Positions 27,244 through 35,223 of a stretch of DNA of 64,000 bases are shown piece by piece. Below the pieces are notes generated by a model. It saw only the letters and a program-made list of their open reading frames with translations. It was not told the origin of the DNA and made no database searches. The first letter of the stretch is position 1; every line of letters starts with the position of its first letter. This stretch comes from Mycolicibacterium vulneris (lineage in GTDB: Bacteria; Actinomycetota; Actinomycetes; Mycobacteriales; Mycobacteriaceae): assembly GCF_002104765.1 (NCBI RefSeq), contig NZ_NCXM01000026.1, positions 35,130 through 99,129 of the forward strand, given 5' to 3'. Position numbers and translations under genes: made by a program.

Positions 27244-28071
27244 CTACGATGGACAGGAAGCGTCAAAAAGGCGATCGATCAGGAAGCCAAGCCCGGCGGT
27301 GCCCCCAGTGCCCCGACTGCCCCCAATGAAGCGGCTGACTACGTCCAAGTGAGCCAGCCGCCAGCGCGTGAGGCCGGCGATGAATACATCGAGCTGCGCG
27401 CCGAGATGGAGGCGTTGCCGGCGGTTGCCGCCGTCGCCGTTGCGCCGGTCGGAGACGATTTCGAATAACGCCGCCACGGGAGCGTGGCCAACGCCGGCCA
27501 GTATGGTCGTGAACTGGTGCGACTGTCCGGCGCTCATGCCCTGTAAACCAGGCCGGAACTGGTGGAAGTCATTCACCGCAAGGTGTTGTAGGGCATTCTG
27601 TGTGGTTACGATCAGTTCAAGCAGGGCGTTGGCGCGCTTCAAACGACCGACCGCTCTGTCGAAGTCCGAATGACGGGCAAACTCAAGCGCAAGGTCGAGG
27701 TCGACCAAGATCTGCGACACCCACAGTTCAGAGGCTTGGTGGATGATCAGAAAGTACCTCTCGTCGGCCCAAACAGACCGGTCGCCGTCCCCAAACGAAG
27801 GCTGTACCGCGCCGAGCAACTCGTCGAGGTGCAGGTAATCCGCGTAGCGTAGCTTGGCCTCGGGCTGTCCCTCGGCCTCGATGTCGTCCGCCTGGTCTTG
27901 CAGATGCCTGAACGGACAAACAGCGGGAGTTACTTCCACCGAGCTGGCACGTTGGTCCAACTCCTGGGGCAACAGGCTTGGAGCTGTGTCTGCCGGCCAC
28001 AGGCTGTGTTGCTCTTCGTCGTTGGTCAAGACGAAAACGCTGCCATTGTCGTCGAACGGTTTGATACTCAC
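27244..28071 (-). CDS. Tryptophan 2,3-dioxygenase superfamily protein (divergent)
   Basis: 275 residues from a GTG with GGAGG four bases before it; a frame to 28119 exists but lacks a ribosome site. Heme dioxygenase fold of the TDO type: YADYLHLDELL near 75, FLIIHQASELWVSQIL near 104 (the distal His), then WRLAHLDVVSRFIGGSRGTGGTAG near the end with the heme-ligand His and the glycine-rich substrate loop. By eye, the SxQYR motif that supplies the substrate-carboxylate Arg in true TDOs reads SHQFT here, so the Arg is missing. It probably acts on another indole or aromatic substrate. No kynurenine-pathway genes are adjacent. Confidence 0.75.
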   Translation of the reverse strand: MSIKPFDDNGSVFVLTNDEEQHSLWPADTAPSLLPQELDQRASSVEVTPAVCPFRHLQDQADDIEAEGQPEAKLRYADYLHLDELLGAVQPSFGDGDRSVWADERYFLIIHQASELWVSQILVDLDLALEFARHSDFDRAVGRLKRANALLELIVTTQNALQHLAVNDFHQFRPGLQGMSAGQSHQFTTILAGVGHAPVAALFEIVSDRRNGDGGNRRQRLHLGAQLDVFIAGLTRWRLAHLDVVSRFIGGSRGTGGTAGLGFLIDRLFDASCPS

Positions 28072-28791
28072 CAGTCCTCCAAAGCCTCGATTTGGCATGG
28101 GTCGAACAGTTTGGTGCACTAGCTATTTCTGACCCGGGGCCCTAGGGCTTGGCCCCGCAACCGTCCCGACCGATTGCATGATCCAGAGCGTTGTGGGTTT
28201 CAATCCTGTTGTCCGGCTTATGAAGCCCGGTAGCGTAGTCGAGACGCATACATAGAGTGGTGGGCGGCAGCAAACTGCGAGCAAACAGAGTGGCGGCTCC
28301 GGCAGCCACAGGAAAATTACGCGATCGAAAATGGGTGGCTTCGAGCACGGATTGCATTCTGCAACAGCGTTTTTCGTCGAAACCGCTAGGCTTCGGCCCT
28401 TACGCGGGAATGCGGCCTCGCGAGACGGCCATGAGGGTCGTGACGCCGCGCTTCGCGAACATCCGGCAGAGCTATCCCGCCATCAGCCGCACCGAGACGA
28501 GCAACCGATCGTCGATCCTTCGCCGAAGCGTAACGGCTGCGACCTACATGGTGCCGGCGCCCATGCACCAGGGTGCCGATCGTTACCGCGCCCCGTGTAC
28601 CCCCACCGAGGAGGTCCTGGCCAGCATCTACGCCGAGGTGCTTGCTCAGCCGGTAGTTCCGAAATCGGTTCGATGAATCATGCGCTTGCGGGCTTTTCCG
28701 GCGTGCGTCGGACCTCAAAAAAATGGCTCCGGCGCTGGCGTCAGATTCAGTCCTGGTGTTCCGGAGATCTGCGGACCCGTACCGTTGACCG
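28072..28791. other. Gap between the dioxygenase-like gene and cobG (about 700 bp)
   Basis: No intact gene is seen. It should hold promoters for the dioxygenase-like gene (minus) and cobG (plus). Frames of 139 and 186 codons exist on the plus strand, but only the end of the first resembles a known protein: the NRPS scrap listed at 28540-28676. The GC content is lower and codon phasing poorer than in neighbouring genes. It looks like decayed DNA at the border of an insertion. Confidence 0.5.
28540..28676 (+). pseudogene. Remnant of a nonribosomal peptide synthetase (adenylation/carrier junction)
   Basis: In one frame this reads ATYMVPAPMHQGADRY followed by YRAPCTPTEEVLASIYAEVL and then a stop after a few unrelated residues. 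In mycobacterial NRPSs the adenylation domain ends with YMVPA, and the linker to the carrier protein reads YRAP-TPTEE-LA-IYAEVLG. Here about 25 residues between the two blocks and the whole carrier domain are missing. No A-domain core is recognisable upstream. It is too short and internally deleted to be functional. The resemblance is from memory of NRPS sequences, not a search. Confidence 0.45.
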
Positions 28792-29886
28792 GTGGCCAGA
28801 ACCAGTGCCGAAGACGCGTGTCCGGGTGCACTGCAGGTGCATCAGGCGGCCGACGGCCCGCTGGTTCGAATCCGGCTACCCGGCGGCATGATCACGGCCG
28901 CCCAGTTGGCCGCGTTGGGCGCCGTCAGTAGCCAGTCAGGGTCGGGAACGCTGGAGCTGACCTCCCGCGGCAACGTGCAATTGCGCGGAATCACTGACGT
29001 GACGGCGGCTGCCGAGGCGATCGCCGACGCCGGGCTGTTGCCATCGACGACGCATGAGCGGGTCCGCAACATCGTCGCCTCGCCGCTGTCGGGCCGGACC
29101 GGCGGAAAACCGGACCTGCGCCCATGGGTCGGTGAGCTCGACGCCGCGCTCTGCGCCGAGCCCAGGCTCGCCGAGCTAGGCGGCCGGTTCTGGTTCAGCC
29201 TGGATGACGGGCGCGCCGACGTCTCGGGGCTGCGCGCCGATATCGGGGTGCACGCGTTCCCCGACGGCTATGCGCTGGTGCTCGCCGGACGCGACACCGG
29301 GGTCCGGCTGGCGGCCGGCGAGGTGGTCGAGAAGCTGATCACCCTCGCGATGCGGTTCGTCGACATCCGCGGAAAGGCTTGGCGCGTGCAGGAATTGGAT
29401 GACGTGCGGCGGATGCTACCCGGCGCCGAACCGGGCGCCACCTCCTTTCCGGCCGTCACCAAGGCGCCGGTCGGCTGGATCGGCCAGGACGACGGGCGGG
29501 TGACGCTGGGCGCCGCGGTGCCGCTGGGTGTGCTGCCGGCACGCGTCGCGGAGTACCTGGCCGCGATCGAGGCGCCGCTGGTGATCACGCCGTGGCGCTC
29601 GGTGCTGGTGTGTGATCTCAGCGAAGAGGTGGCCGACACCGCGCTGCGGGTGCTGGCGCCCCTGGGCCTGGTGTTCGACGAGCACTCCCCCTGGCTGACC
29701 GTCAGCGCCTGCACCGGCACCCCCGGCTGCGCGCGCTCGGCCGCCGACGTGCGGGCCGATGCCGGGCGATCGCTGGACGCCGACTCGACGGTGCACCGGC
29801 ACTTCGTCGGCTGCGACCGGGCGTGCGGCAGTCCCCTCGCCGGTGAGGTGCTGGTGGCTACACCGGACGGATACCGGCGGCTGTAG
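28792..29886 (+). CDS. cobG: Precorrin-3B synthase CobG
   Basis: 364 residues from a GTG. Sulfite/nitrite-reductase-like iron-sulfur enzyme of the aerobic B12 pathway that oxidises precorrin-3A to precorrin-3B with a gamma-lactone. Seen: N-terminal ferredoxin-like half-domain (VRIRLPGGMITAAQLAAL, ELTSRGNVQLRG) and the Fe-S cysteines in SACTGTPGCARS and VGCDRACGSP near the C-terminus (C-x5-C and C-x3-C). Corresponds to Rv2064. First gene of the cobG-cobH-cobIJ operon, 45 bp before cobH. Confidence 0.95.
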   Translation: MARTSAEDACPGALQVHQAADGPLVRIRLPGGMITAAQLAALGAVSSQSGSGTLELTSRGNVQLRGITDVTAAAEAIADAGLLPSTTHERVRNIVASPLSGRTGGKPDLRPWVGELDAALCAEPRLAELGGRFWFSLDDGRADVSGLRADIGVHAFPDGYALVLAGRDTGVRLAAGEVVEKLITLAMRFVDIRGKAWRVQELDDVRRMLPGAEPGATSFPAVTKAPVGWIGQDDGRVTLGAAVPLGVLPARVAEYLAAIEAPLVITPWRSVLVCDLSEEVADTALRVLAPLGLVFDEHSPWLTVSACTGTPGCARSAADVRADAGRSLDADSTVHRHFVGCDRACGSPLAGEVLVATPDGYRRL

Positions 29887-29931
29887 CCGGGTGCGGCGGG
29901 TCGCCCCGCGTGTGAGCCTTAAGGTGGGCGG

Positions 29932-30558
29932 GTGCTCGACTACATCCGCGACGCGGCGGAGATCTATCGCCAGTCGTTCGCGACTATTCGCGCCGAAGCC
30001 GACCTGGCGCGATTCCCCGCCGACGTGGCGCAGGTGGTGGTCCGGTTGATCCACACCTGCGGCCAGGTCGACGTCGCCGAGCACGTCGCCTTCACCGACG
30101 ACGTCGTCGACCGCGTCGGCTCGGCCCTGCGCGGCGGCGCTCCCGTGCTGTGCGATTCGTCGATGGTGGCCACCGGGATCACCGCCGCACGGCTGCCGGC
30201 CGACAACCAGGTGGTGTCCCTGGTGGCCGATCCGCGGGCGACCGAGCTGGCCGCACGCCGGCAGACCACACGCTCGGCGGCCGGAGTCGAGCTGTGGGCG
30301 GACCGGGTGCCCGGCGCGGTGCTGGCGATCGGCAACGCCCCGACCGCACTGTTCCGGCTGCTCGAACTGATCGACGACGGGCTCGCCCCGCCGGCCGGGG
30401 TACTGGGCGGGCCGGTGGGTTTCGTCGGGTCGGCGCAGTCCAAACAGGAGCTCATCGACAACCCGCGCGGAACGTCGTATCTGGTGGTGCGGGGCCGTCG
30501 TGGCGGCAGTGCCATGGCCGCCGCCGCCGTCAACGCGATCGCGAGCGACCGCGAATGA
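29932..30558 (+). CDS. cobH: Precorrin-8X methylmutase CobH
   Basis: 208 residues, GTG start with AAGGTGG five bases upstream. Catalyses the C11-to-C12 methyl shift that turns precorrin-8X into hydrogenobyrinate. The catalytic His is in RLIHTCGQ near residue 42, and the GNAPTALFRLLELI and GPVGFVGSAQSK segments are family hallmarks. Typical length. Its stop overlaps the cobIJ start as ATGA. Confidence 0.96.
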   Translation: MLDYIRDAAEIYRQSFATIRAEADLARFPADVAQVVVRLIHTCGQVDVAEHVAFTDDVVDRVGSALRGGAPVLCDSSMVATGITAARLPADNQVVSLVADPRATELAARRQTTRSAAGVELWADRVPGAVLAIGNAPTALFRLLELIDDGLAPPAGVLGGPVGFVGSAQSKQELIDNPRGTSYLVVRGRRGGSAMAAAAVNAIASDRE

Positions 30559-32033
30559 CCAACCGGGGCATCCTGTGGGGCGTCGGTTTGGGGCCCGGTG
30601 ACCCGGAATTGGTGACCGTCAAAGCCGCCCGGGTGATCGGCGAGGCCGACGTGGTCGCCTATCACAGCGCCCGGCACGGCCGCAGCATCGCGCGCGGTAT
30701 CGCCGAACCCTATCTGCGGCCCGGTCAGATCGAAGAGCACCTGGTCTACCCCGTCACCACCGAGACGACCGACCATCCCGGCGGCTATGCCGGTGCGATC
30801 GAGGACTTCTACGTCGAGGCCACCGAGCGCATCGCGGCGCACCTCGACGCCGGTCGCAATGTGGCCCTGCTCGCCGAAGGCGATCCGCTGTTCTACAGCT
30901 CGTACATGCACCTGCACACCCGGCTGACCGAGCGGTTCGACGCCGTCATCGTGCCCGGCGTGACGTCGGTGAGCGCGGCCTCGGCGGCCATCGCGACACC
31001 GTTGGTGGCCGGCGACGAGGTGTTGTCGGTGCTGCCAGGCACCTTGCCGGTCGAAGAGCTGACCCGCCGGCTCGTCGACGCCGACGCCGCCGTCGTGCTC
31101 AAACTCGGACGTTCGTATCACGCTGTGCGGGAAGCGCTTTCGGCATCAGGACAGCTTGACGACGCGTTCTACGTGGAGCGGGCCAGCACCCCCACGCAAC
31201 GCATACTGCCCGCCGCCGACGTCGACGCGGCCGGCGTCCCGTACTTCTCGCTGGCCATCCTGCCGGGCGGGCAGCGCGGCCGGCGCACGCCCACCGCCGG
31301 CAGCGTCACGGTGGTGGGCCTGGGTCCCGGCGACATGGACTGGATGACGCCGCAGACCCGGCGCGAGCTGGCCGCGGCGACCGACCTGATCGGCTACGGC
31401 GGCTACCTGGACCGCGTCCAGGCTCGCGACGGCCAGCAGCGTCACCCCAGCGACAACCGCGACGAGCCCGAGCGGGCCCGGCTGGCCTGCGCGCTGGCCG
31501 AGCAGGGCCGCGCCGTGGCGGTGGTGTCCTCGGGTGACCCGGGTGTGTTCGCGATGGCGACCGCGGTGCTGGAAGAGGCCAAAGAATGGCCGGGAGTGCA
31601 GGTCCGGGTGATTCCGGCGATGACCGCCGCCCAGGCGGTGGCCAGCCGGGTCGGCGCGCCGCTGGGGCACGACTATGCGGTGATCTCGCTGTCCGACCGC
31701 CTTAAGCCGTGGGAGGTGATCTCCAGGCGGCTGCAGGCCGCCGCGTCCGCCGACCTGGTGCTGGCCATCTACAACCCGGCCTCCACGACGCGGACCTGGC
31801 AGGTCGGCGCGATGCGCGACATCCTGCTGGCCCATCGCGAACCCGGCACCCCGGTGGTGATCGGCCGCAACGTCTCCGGCGCCGACGAAGACGTCCGTGT
31901 TGTCAGGCTGGCCGATCTCAATCCCGGCGAGATCGACATGCGGTGCCTGCTGATCGTCGGGTCGTCGCAAACCCAGTGGTACTCACACGATTCCACCGAC
32001 CGCGTCTTCACGCCGCGACGCTACCAGGGCTAG
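30555..32033 (+). CDS. cobIJ: Fused precorrin-2 C20-methyltransferase / precorrin-3B C17-methyltransferase CobIJ
   Basis: 492 residues. Two SAM-dependent methyltransferase domains of the tetrapyrrole methylase fold. CobI spans about 1-240 (GVGLGPGDPELVTVKAARV, LLAEGDPLFYSSY, VPGVTSVSAASA). CobJ spans about 250-490 (VVGLGPGDMDWMTPQTR, SSGDPGVFAMATAVLE, LAIYNPASTTRTWQV). The fusion is normal in mycobacteria (Rv2066). ATG 30555 overlaps the cobH stop. It ends in a CTAG whose two strands provide the stop codons of both this gene and the PPE gene. Confidence 0.95.
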   Translation: MTNRGILWGVGLGPGDPELVTVKAARVIGEADVVAYHSARHGRSIARGIAEPYLRPGQIEEHLVYPVTTETTDHPGGYAGAIEDFYVEATERIAAHLDAGRNVALLAEGDPLFYSSYMHLHTRLTERFDAVIVPGVTSVSAASAAIATPLVAGDEVLSVLPGTLPVEELTRRLVDADAAVVLKLGRSYHAVREALSASGQLDDAFYVERASTPTQRILPAADVDAAGVPYFSLAILPGGQRGRRTPTAGSVTVVGLGPGDMDWMTPQTRRELAAATDLIGYGGYLDRVQARDGQQRHPSDNRDEPERARLACALAEQGRAVAVVSSGDPGVFAMATAVLEEAKEWPGVQVRVIPAMTAAQAVASRVGAPLGHDYAVISLSDRLKPWEVISRRLQAAASADLVLAIYNPASTTRTWQVGAMRDILLAHREPGTPVVIGRNVSGADEDVRVVRLADLNPGEIDMRCLLIVGSSQTQWYSHDSTDRVFTPRRYQG

Positions 32034-33685
32034 TCGCGGTCCCAGGTGCTCGGCATCATCGGCACGGTGGGGCCGTCGCTCAACCCGTCACGGGTCAACG
32101 TCGACAACCCGGCGGCCTGCGCGGCGTCGGATTTTGCTGCGGCACCGGCGAATCCGAGCGGTCCCGCTTTGCCCTCGGAAGGGCTTGCGGCGTAAGGATC
32201 TTCGGTGTCTCCGGTTGCATCCGCACCCTCGTCCATGTCCATGAATTCGTAGCGGTACGCGCGCTCGGTGGCGGTGCCGCCGCGGCGCCGGCGGGCCCGG
32301 GCCTTCTTCTTGGCCGCCGCGGCCGCGGCGGCGGTCTCGGGCGCGTCGACGTCGTCGGACGAGGGTTCCTCCGACTTGCGCCGTGACCGGCTGCTCGCGC
32401 TGCCGCGCGCCGACAGTCCCGAAAGCCCAACCGCATACAGGGCATTGGACACGTTCGCTCCGATTCCGTCGGTCGCGGTCGGGCCGAAACCGACGCCCGG
32501 TCCCCCACCGACCGGTCCGCCGCCGGCCGAGCCGGCGACCGTCGTCGCGGGGGCGGTGGACGGTGTCGGCACGTGGCTCACACTGGCTGGTGTGCTGGCG
32601 ATAATCGGCGCCGGAGCGGCCACCGGCGCGGGCGCCGCCGCGACGGCCGGCAACGGCGCCGGCGTCGAAAGCGGGACCGCGACGCTGATCGCTGTGACCG
32701 CGGCCGCCGCCCCGCCCGCCGCGGCAGCGCCGATCGCGGCCACGACAACCGGAGCGAGCACTACCGCCATCTGGATCGCGGCCTGCATGAAGGGCCAGAA
32801 GATCATCAGGGTGTGGAAGATGGCCCAGCCGAGCGCGCTCGACAGGGCCGGTGAGAAGCCCAACTGGCTGAAGAACGAGGCGAGCCCATTGACGAACGGC
32901 ACCGGCGGGAAGGGCCACCCACCGGGGTTGAGGTCCTTGGACACCGGCCAGGCGAAATTCTGGGTGTACTGCTGCAGCCACTGAGTGAGCTGGTCCTGCC
33001 AGGACGGATAGGTCTGCGTCGCCGTCGTGGCCTGCTGCTGGACACTCGAGGTATGCGCGTTGTCCAGGTTGGAGGCGGAATCCGACGCCGGCGCCACCGC
33101 CGCCGCCTGTACCGCCGCGACGCCAGCGGTGCCCGCCTCCGCACCCGGCACGACGATCGTCGGCGCGGGCGTCGTTGCCGGGACCGCCGCCAGGGCGGAT
33201 GCGCTGACGGCCTGGTAGGTGGTCATCGTCGTGGCGGCCTGCACCCACATGCGCGCGTAATCGGCCTCGTTGACGGCGATGGGAATGGTGTTGATCCCGA
33301 AGAAGTTCGTGGCGACCAGCGCCCCGTGCACCGCGTGATTGGCCGCGAGTTCACCGAGCGTCGGCATCGCGGCCAGGGCCGCGGTGTAGGCGGTGGCCGC
33401 GGTCTCGTGCAGGCTCGCCGCCGCCGTGCTCTTGGCCGCGCTCTCCAGCAGCCAGGCCTGGTAAGGGGCGTGTGCGGCCACGTACTGGTCCGCGCTGGGT
33501 CCGTCCCACGAACCCGCCTGCGCGGCGCCCAACACTCCGCTGAGCTCGGCTGCCGCGGTCGCATAGTCGGTGCTCAGCGACGACCATGCCGTCGCGGCGG
33601 CCAATAGCGGCGCGGGGCCGGGGCCGCTGCTGAGCAACGTCGAGTGCACTTCGGGCGGAAAAGCGATCCAGATCGGGGCGGTCAT
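32030..33685 (-). CDS. PPE family protein, PPW subfamily
   Basis: 551 residues. The N-terminal PPE domain (about 1-180) has IAFPPE near residue 8 and the SWDGPSA WxG turn, helical throughout; this domain is secreted by ESX systems as a pair with PE proteins. The middle is rich in Ala, Pro and hydrophobic stretches. Next comes a basic segment (KKKARARRRR) and EFMDMDEG. The C-terminus LGFAGAAAK ... GPTVPMMPSTW fits the PPW motif (GFxGT and PxxPxxW). No PE gene is adjacent, so the partner must be encoded elsewhere. GAAGG precedes the ATG. It stands where Rv2067c and blaC lie in M. tuberculosis. Confidence 0.92.
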   Translation of the reverse strand: MTAPIWIAFPPEVHSTLLSSGPGPAPLLAAATAWSSLSTDYATAAAELSGVLGAAQAGSWDGPSADQYVAAHAPYQAWLLESAAKSTAAASLHETAATAYTAALAAMPTLGELAANHAVHGALVATNFFGINTIPIAVNEADYARMWVQAATTMTTYQAVSASALAAVPATTPAPTIVVPGAEAGTAGVAAVQAAAVAPASDSASNLDNAHTSSVQQQATTATQTYPSWQDQLTQWLQQYTQNFAWPVSKDLNPGGWPFPPVPFVNGLASFFSQLGFSPALSSALGWAIFHTLMIFWPFMQAAIQMAVVLAPVVVAAIGAAAAGGAAAAVTAISVAVPLSTPAPLPAVAAAPAPVAAPAPIIASTPASVSHVPTPSTAPATTVAGSAGGGPVGGGPGVGFGPTATDGIGANVSNALYAVGLSGLSARGSASSRSRRKSEEPSSDDVDAPETAAAAAAAKKKARARRRRGGTATERAYRYEFMDMDEGADATGDTEDPYAASPSEGKAGPLGFAGAAAKSDAAQAAGLSTLTRDGLSDGPTVPMMPSTWDRD

Positions 33686-33843
33686 CGTCGGGGGCCTTCA
33701 GGCAAGAGCACGAATACCTCTTCGGTGAATCTTGGGAGGGGCGGGGCGATGCGTTCGACCAGAGGTCGGTTGTCCGCGCGAATAAGTTCCCGGCGATTTC
33801 GTTCTGGAGCTAAATTGCGCGAGTCTTTGCGCGCGGCCGGGCC

Positions 33844-35223
33844 ATGCGCAACGATGCAGGGATGCGGTGTGAGATTGCGCGCGAAGCGCTGTCGGCTCGA
33901 CTGGACGGCGAGCGCCCCCAGGTGCTCGCGCAGCAAGTCGACGCCCATCTCGAATCCTGCCGCAGCTGCCGCTCCTGGCTGATCGGGGCGGCGGTGCAGA
34001 CGCGCCGGCTGGCCTCGGTGACTCCCGGCGACGGACCCGATCTGGTCGAGAAGATCATGGCCAGCATCGGCGAGCAGCCCACCGGCCACCGGGCCCGGAT
34101 GCGCTGGTTGCGGTCGCACTACCGGCGGTGGGGCCTGATCGCCGTCGGCCTGTTCCAGGTGGCGATCGCCGCCGCCCAAATCAGCGGAGTCGATTTCGGC
34201 ATGGTGTCCGGTCACATGCACGGCGCGATGTCCGGCGAGCACCTGATGCACGAGTCGACGGCCTGGTTGCTGGCGCTGGGTCTGGCCATGATCGCCGCCG
34301 GCGTCTGGCCCGCCTCCGCTTCCGGGGTGGCCGCGATCACCGGTGTCTATTCCGTTGCGCTAATGGGTTATGTCATCGTCGACGCCTTCAACGGCGACGT
34401 CACCGCGACCCGCATCGCCAGCCACATGCCCCTGTTGTTGGGCCTGGCGTTCGCATTGCTGGTGACGCGGGAACGGGTGGGCTCGCGCCGACGGCGTGGT
34501 TCCGGTGCCTCGGACGACGCCGGCTTCCCCGCTTGGGCGGCGAACTCACCCAGTGGCCGGCGGCGCGGACACCTGCGGCCCATCAATCGCGCGGTCATCG
34601 ACCCCACTGCGTCCTCTACGACGAGCTGTCGTAGAATCGGAAAACCCGCACAACAAAGGTGGTTGGGCATGATCGCGCCGAGCGACGACGAGGCCGTAAC
34701 CGAGCTCGCGTTGTCAGCTGCACGCGGAAACTCGCGAGCGCTCGAGTCGTTCATCAAGGCCACCCAGCAAGACGTGTGGCGGTTCGTCGCCTACCTGTCG
34801 GATACGGGCAACGCCGACGATCTAACCCAAGAGACCTTCCTGCGCGCCATCGGCGCCATCGAGCGGTTCTCCGCGCGCTCGAGCGCGCGGACCTGGCTGC
34901 TGTCGATCGCGCGCCGCGTCGTGGCCGACCACATCCGGCACCTGCAATCACGGCCCCGCGCCGCCTTGGGCGCCGATCCCGAACACGTAGCGCGTGGGGA
35001 CCGGCACGCCCGCGGCTTCGAGGACCTGGTCGAGGTGACGACGATGATCGCCAACCTCAATGCCGAACAGCGCGAAGCGCTTTTGCTCACCCAGCTGCTC
35101 GGCCTGCCCTACGCGGACGCCGCCGCAGTCTGCGGCTGCCCGGTGGGCACAATCCGCTCGCGCGTCGCACGCGCCCGCGACGCGCTGCTGGCCGATGGCG
35201 AGCGCAGCCACCTAACCGGCTAG
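33844..35223 (+). CDS. Membrane zinc-finger (anti-sigma-like) protein in one frame with SigC
   Basis: One uninterrupted 459-codon frame. Residues 1-48: a putative-zinc-finger ZAS domain with H35-x3-C39-x2-C42. Four hydrophobic segments follow, at about 96-113, 138-157, 160-183 and 193-208. Between the first two, residues 120-136 are rich in Met and His (M120, H124, M125, H126, M129, H133, M135, H136), a likely metal-binding loop. Residues 210-275 are a basic linker and 276-459 are a complete SigC. In M. tuberculosis SigC is a separate 185-aa protein. Either this is a true membrane-tethered anti-sigma/sigma fusion, or the first gene has lost its stop and SigC starts separately at 34669. Start at 33844 or an ATG at 33862. 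Confidence 0.7.
   Translation: MRNDAGMRCEIAREALSARLDGERPQVLAQQVDAHLESCRSCRSWLIGAAVQTRRLASVTPGDGPDLVEKIMASIGEQPTGHRARMRWLRSHYRRWGLIAVGLFQVAIAAAQISGVDFGMVSGHMHGAMSGEHLMHESTAWLLALGLAMIAAGVWPASASGVAAITGVYSVALMGYVIVDAFNGDVTATRIASHMPLLLGLAFALLVTRERVGSRRRRGSGASDDAGFPAWAANSPSGRRRGHLRPINRAVIDPTASSTTSCRRIGKPAQQRWLGMIAPSDDEAVTELALSAARGNSRALESFIKATQQDVWRFVAYLSDTGNADDLTQETFLRAIGAIERFSARSSARTWLLSIARRVVADHIRHLQSRPRAALGADPEHVARGDRHARGFEDLVEVTTMIANLNAEQREALLLTQLLGLPYADAAAVCGCPVGTIRSRVARARDALLADGERSHLTG
34615..34635. promoter_or_regulatory. Perfect operator dyad overlapping a -10 box before sigC
   Basis: TCTACGAC and GTCGTAGA are perfect 8-base arms around GAGCT. The TAC...GTA half-site style is that of BlaI/MecI/CopY winged-helix repressors. 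A TAGAAT -10-like box (34632-34637) overlaps the right arm and is 32 bases before the internal sigC ATG. This suggests independent, repressible transcription of sigC from inside the longer frame. Identity of the repressor is inference. Confidence 0.55.
34669..35223 (+). CDS. sigC: ECF sigma factor SigC (internal start within the longer frame)
   Basis: 184 residues if started at ATG 34669, which has AAAGGTGG six bases upstream. That is almost exactly the length of M. tuberculosis SigC (Rv2069). Region 2 (about 15-85: FIKATQQDVWRFVAYLSD ... DDLTQETFLRAIGAIERFS) binds the -10 element and core polymerase. Region 4 (about 125-178: LTQLLGLPYADAAAVCGC ... GTIRSRVARARDALL) is a helix-turn-helix for the -35. 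SigC is linked in M. tuberculosis to copper-related genes. The 3' end overlaps the convergent cobK by 12 bases. Confidence 0.85.
   Translation: MIAPSDDEAVTELALSAARGNSRALESFIKATQQDVWRFVAYLSDTGNADDLTQETFLRAIGAIERFSARSSARTWLLSIARRVVADHIRHLQSRPRAALGADPEHVARGDRHARGFEDLVEVTTMIANLNAEQREALLLTQLLGLPYADAAAVCGCPVGTIRSRVARARDALLADGERSHLTG

Noticed and set aside
28331..28891. 186-codon plus-strand frame before and into cobG
   Set aside because: Overlaps the real cobG start in another frame and has no recognisable protein; treated as part of the decayed gap.
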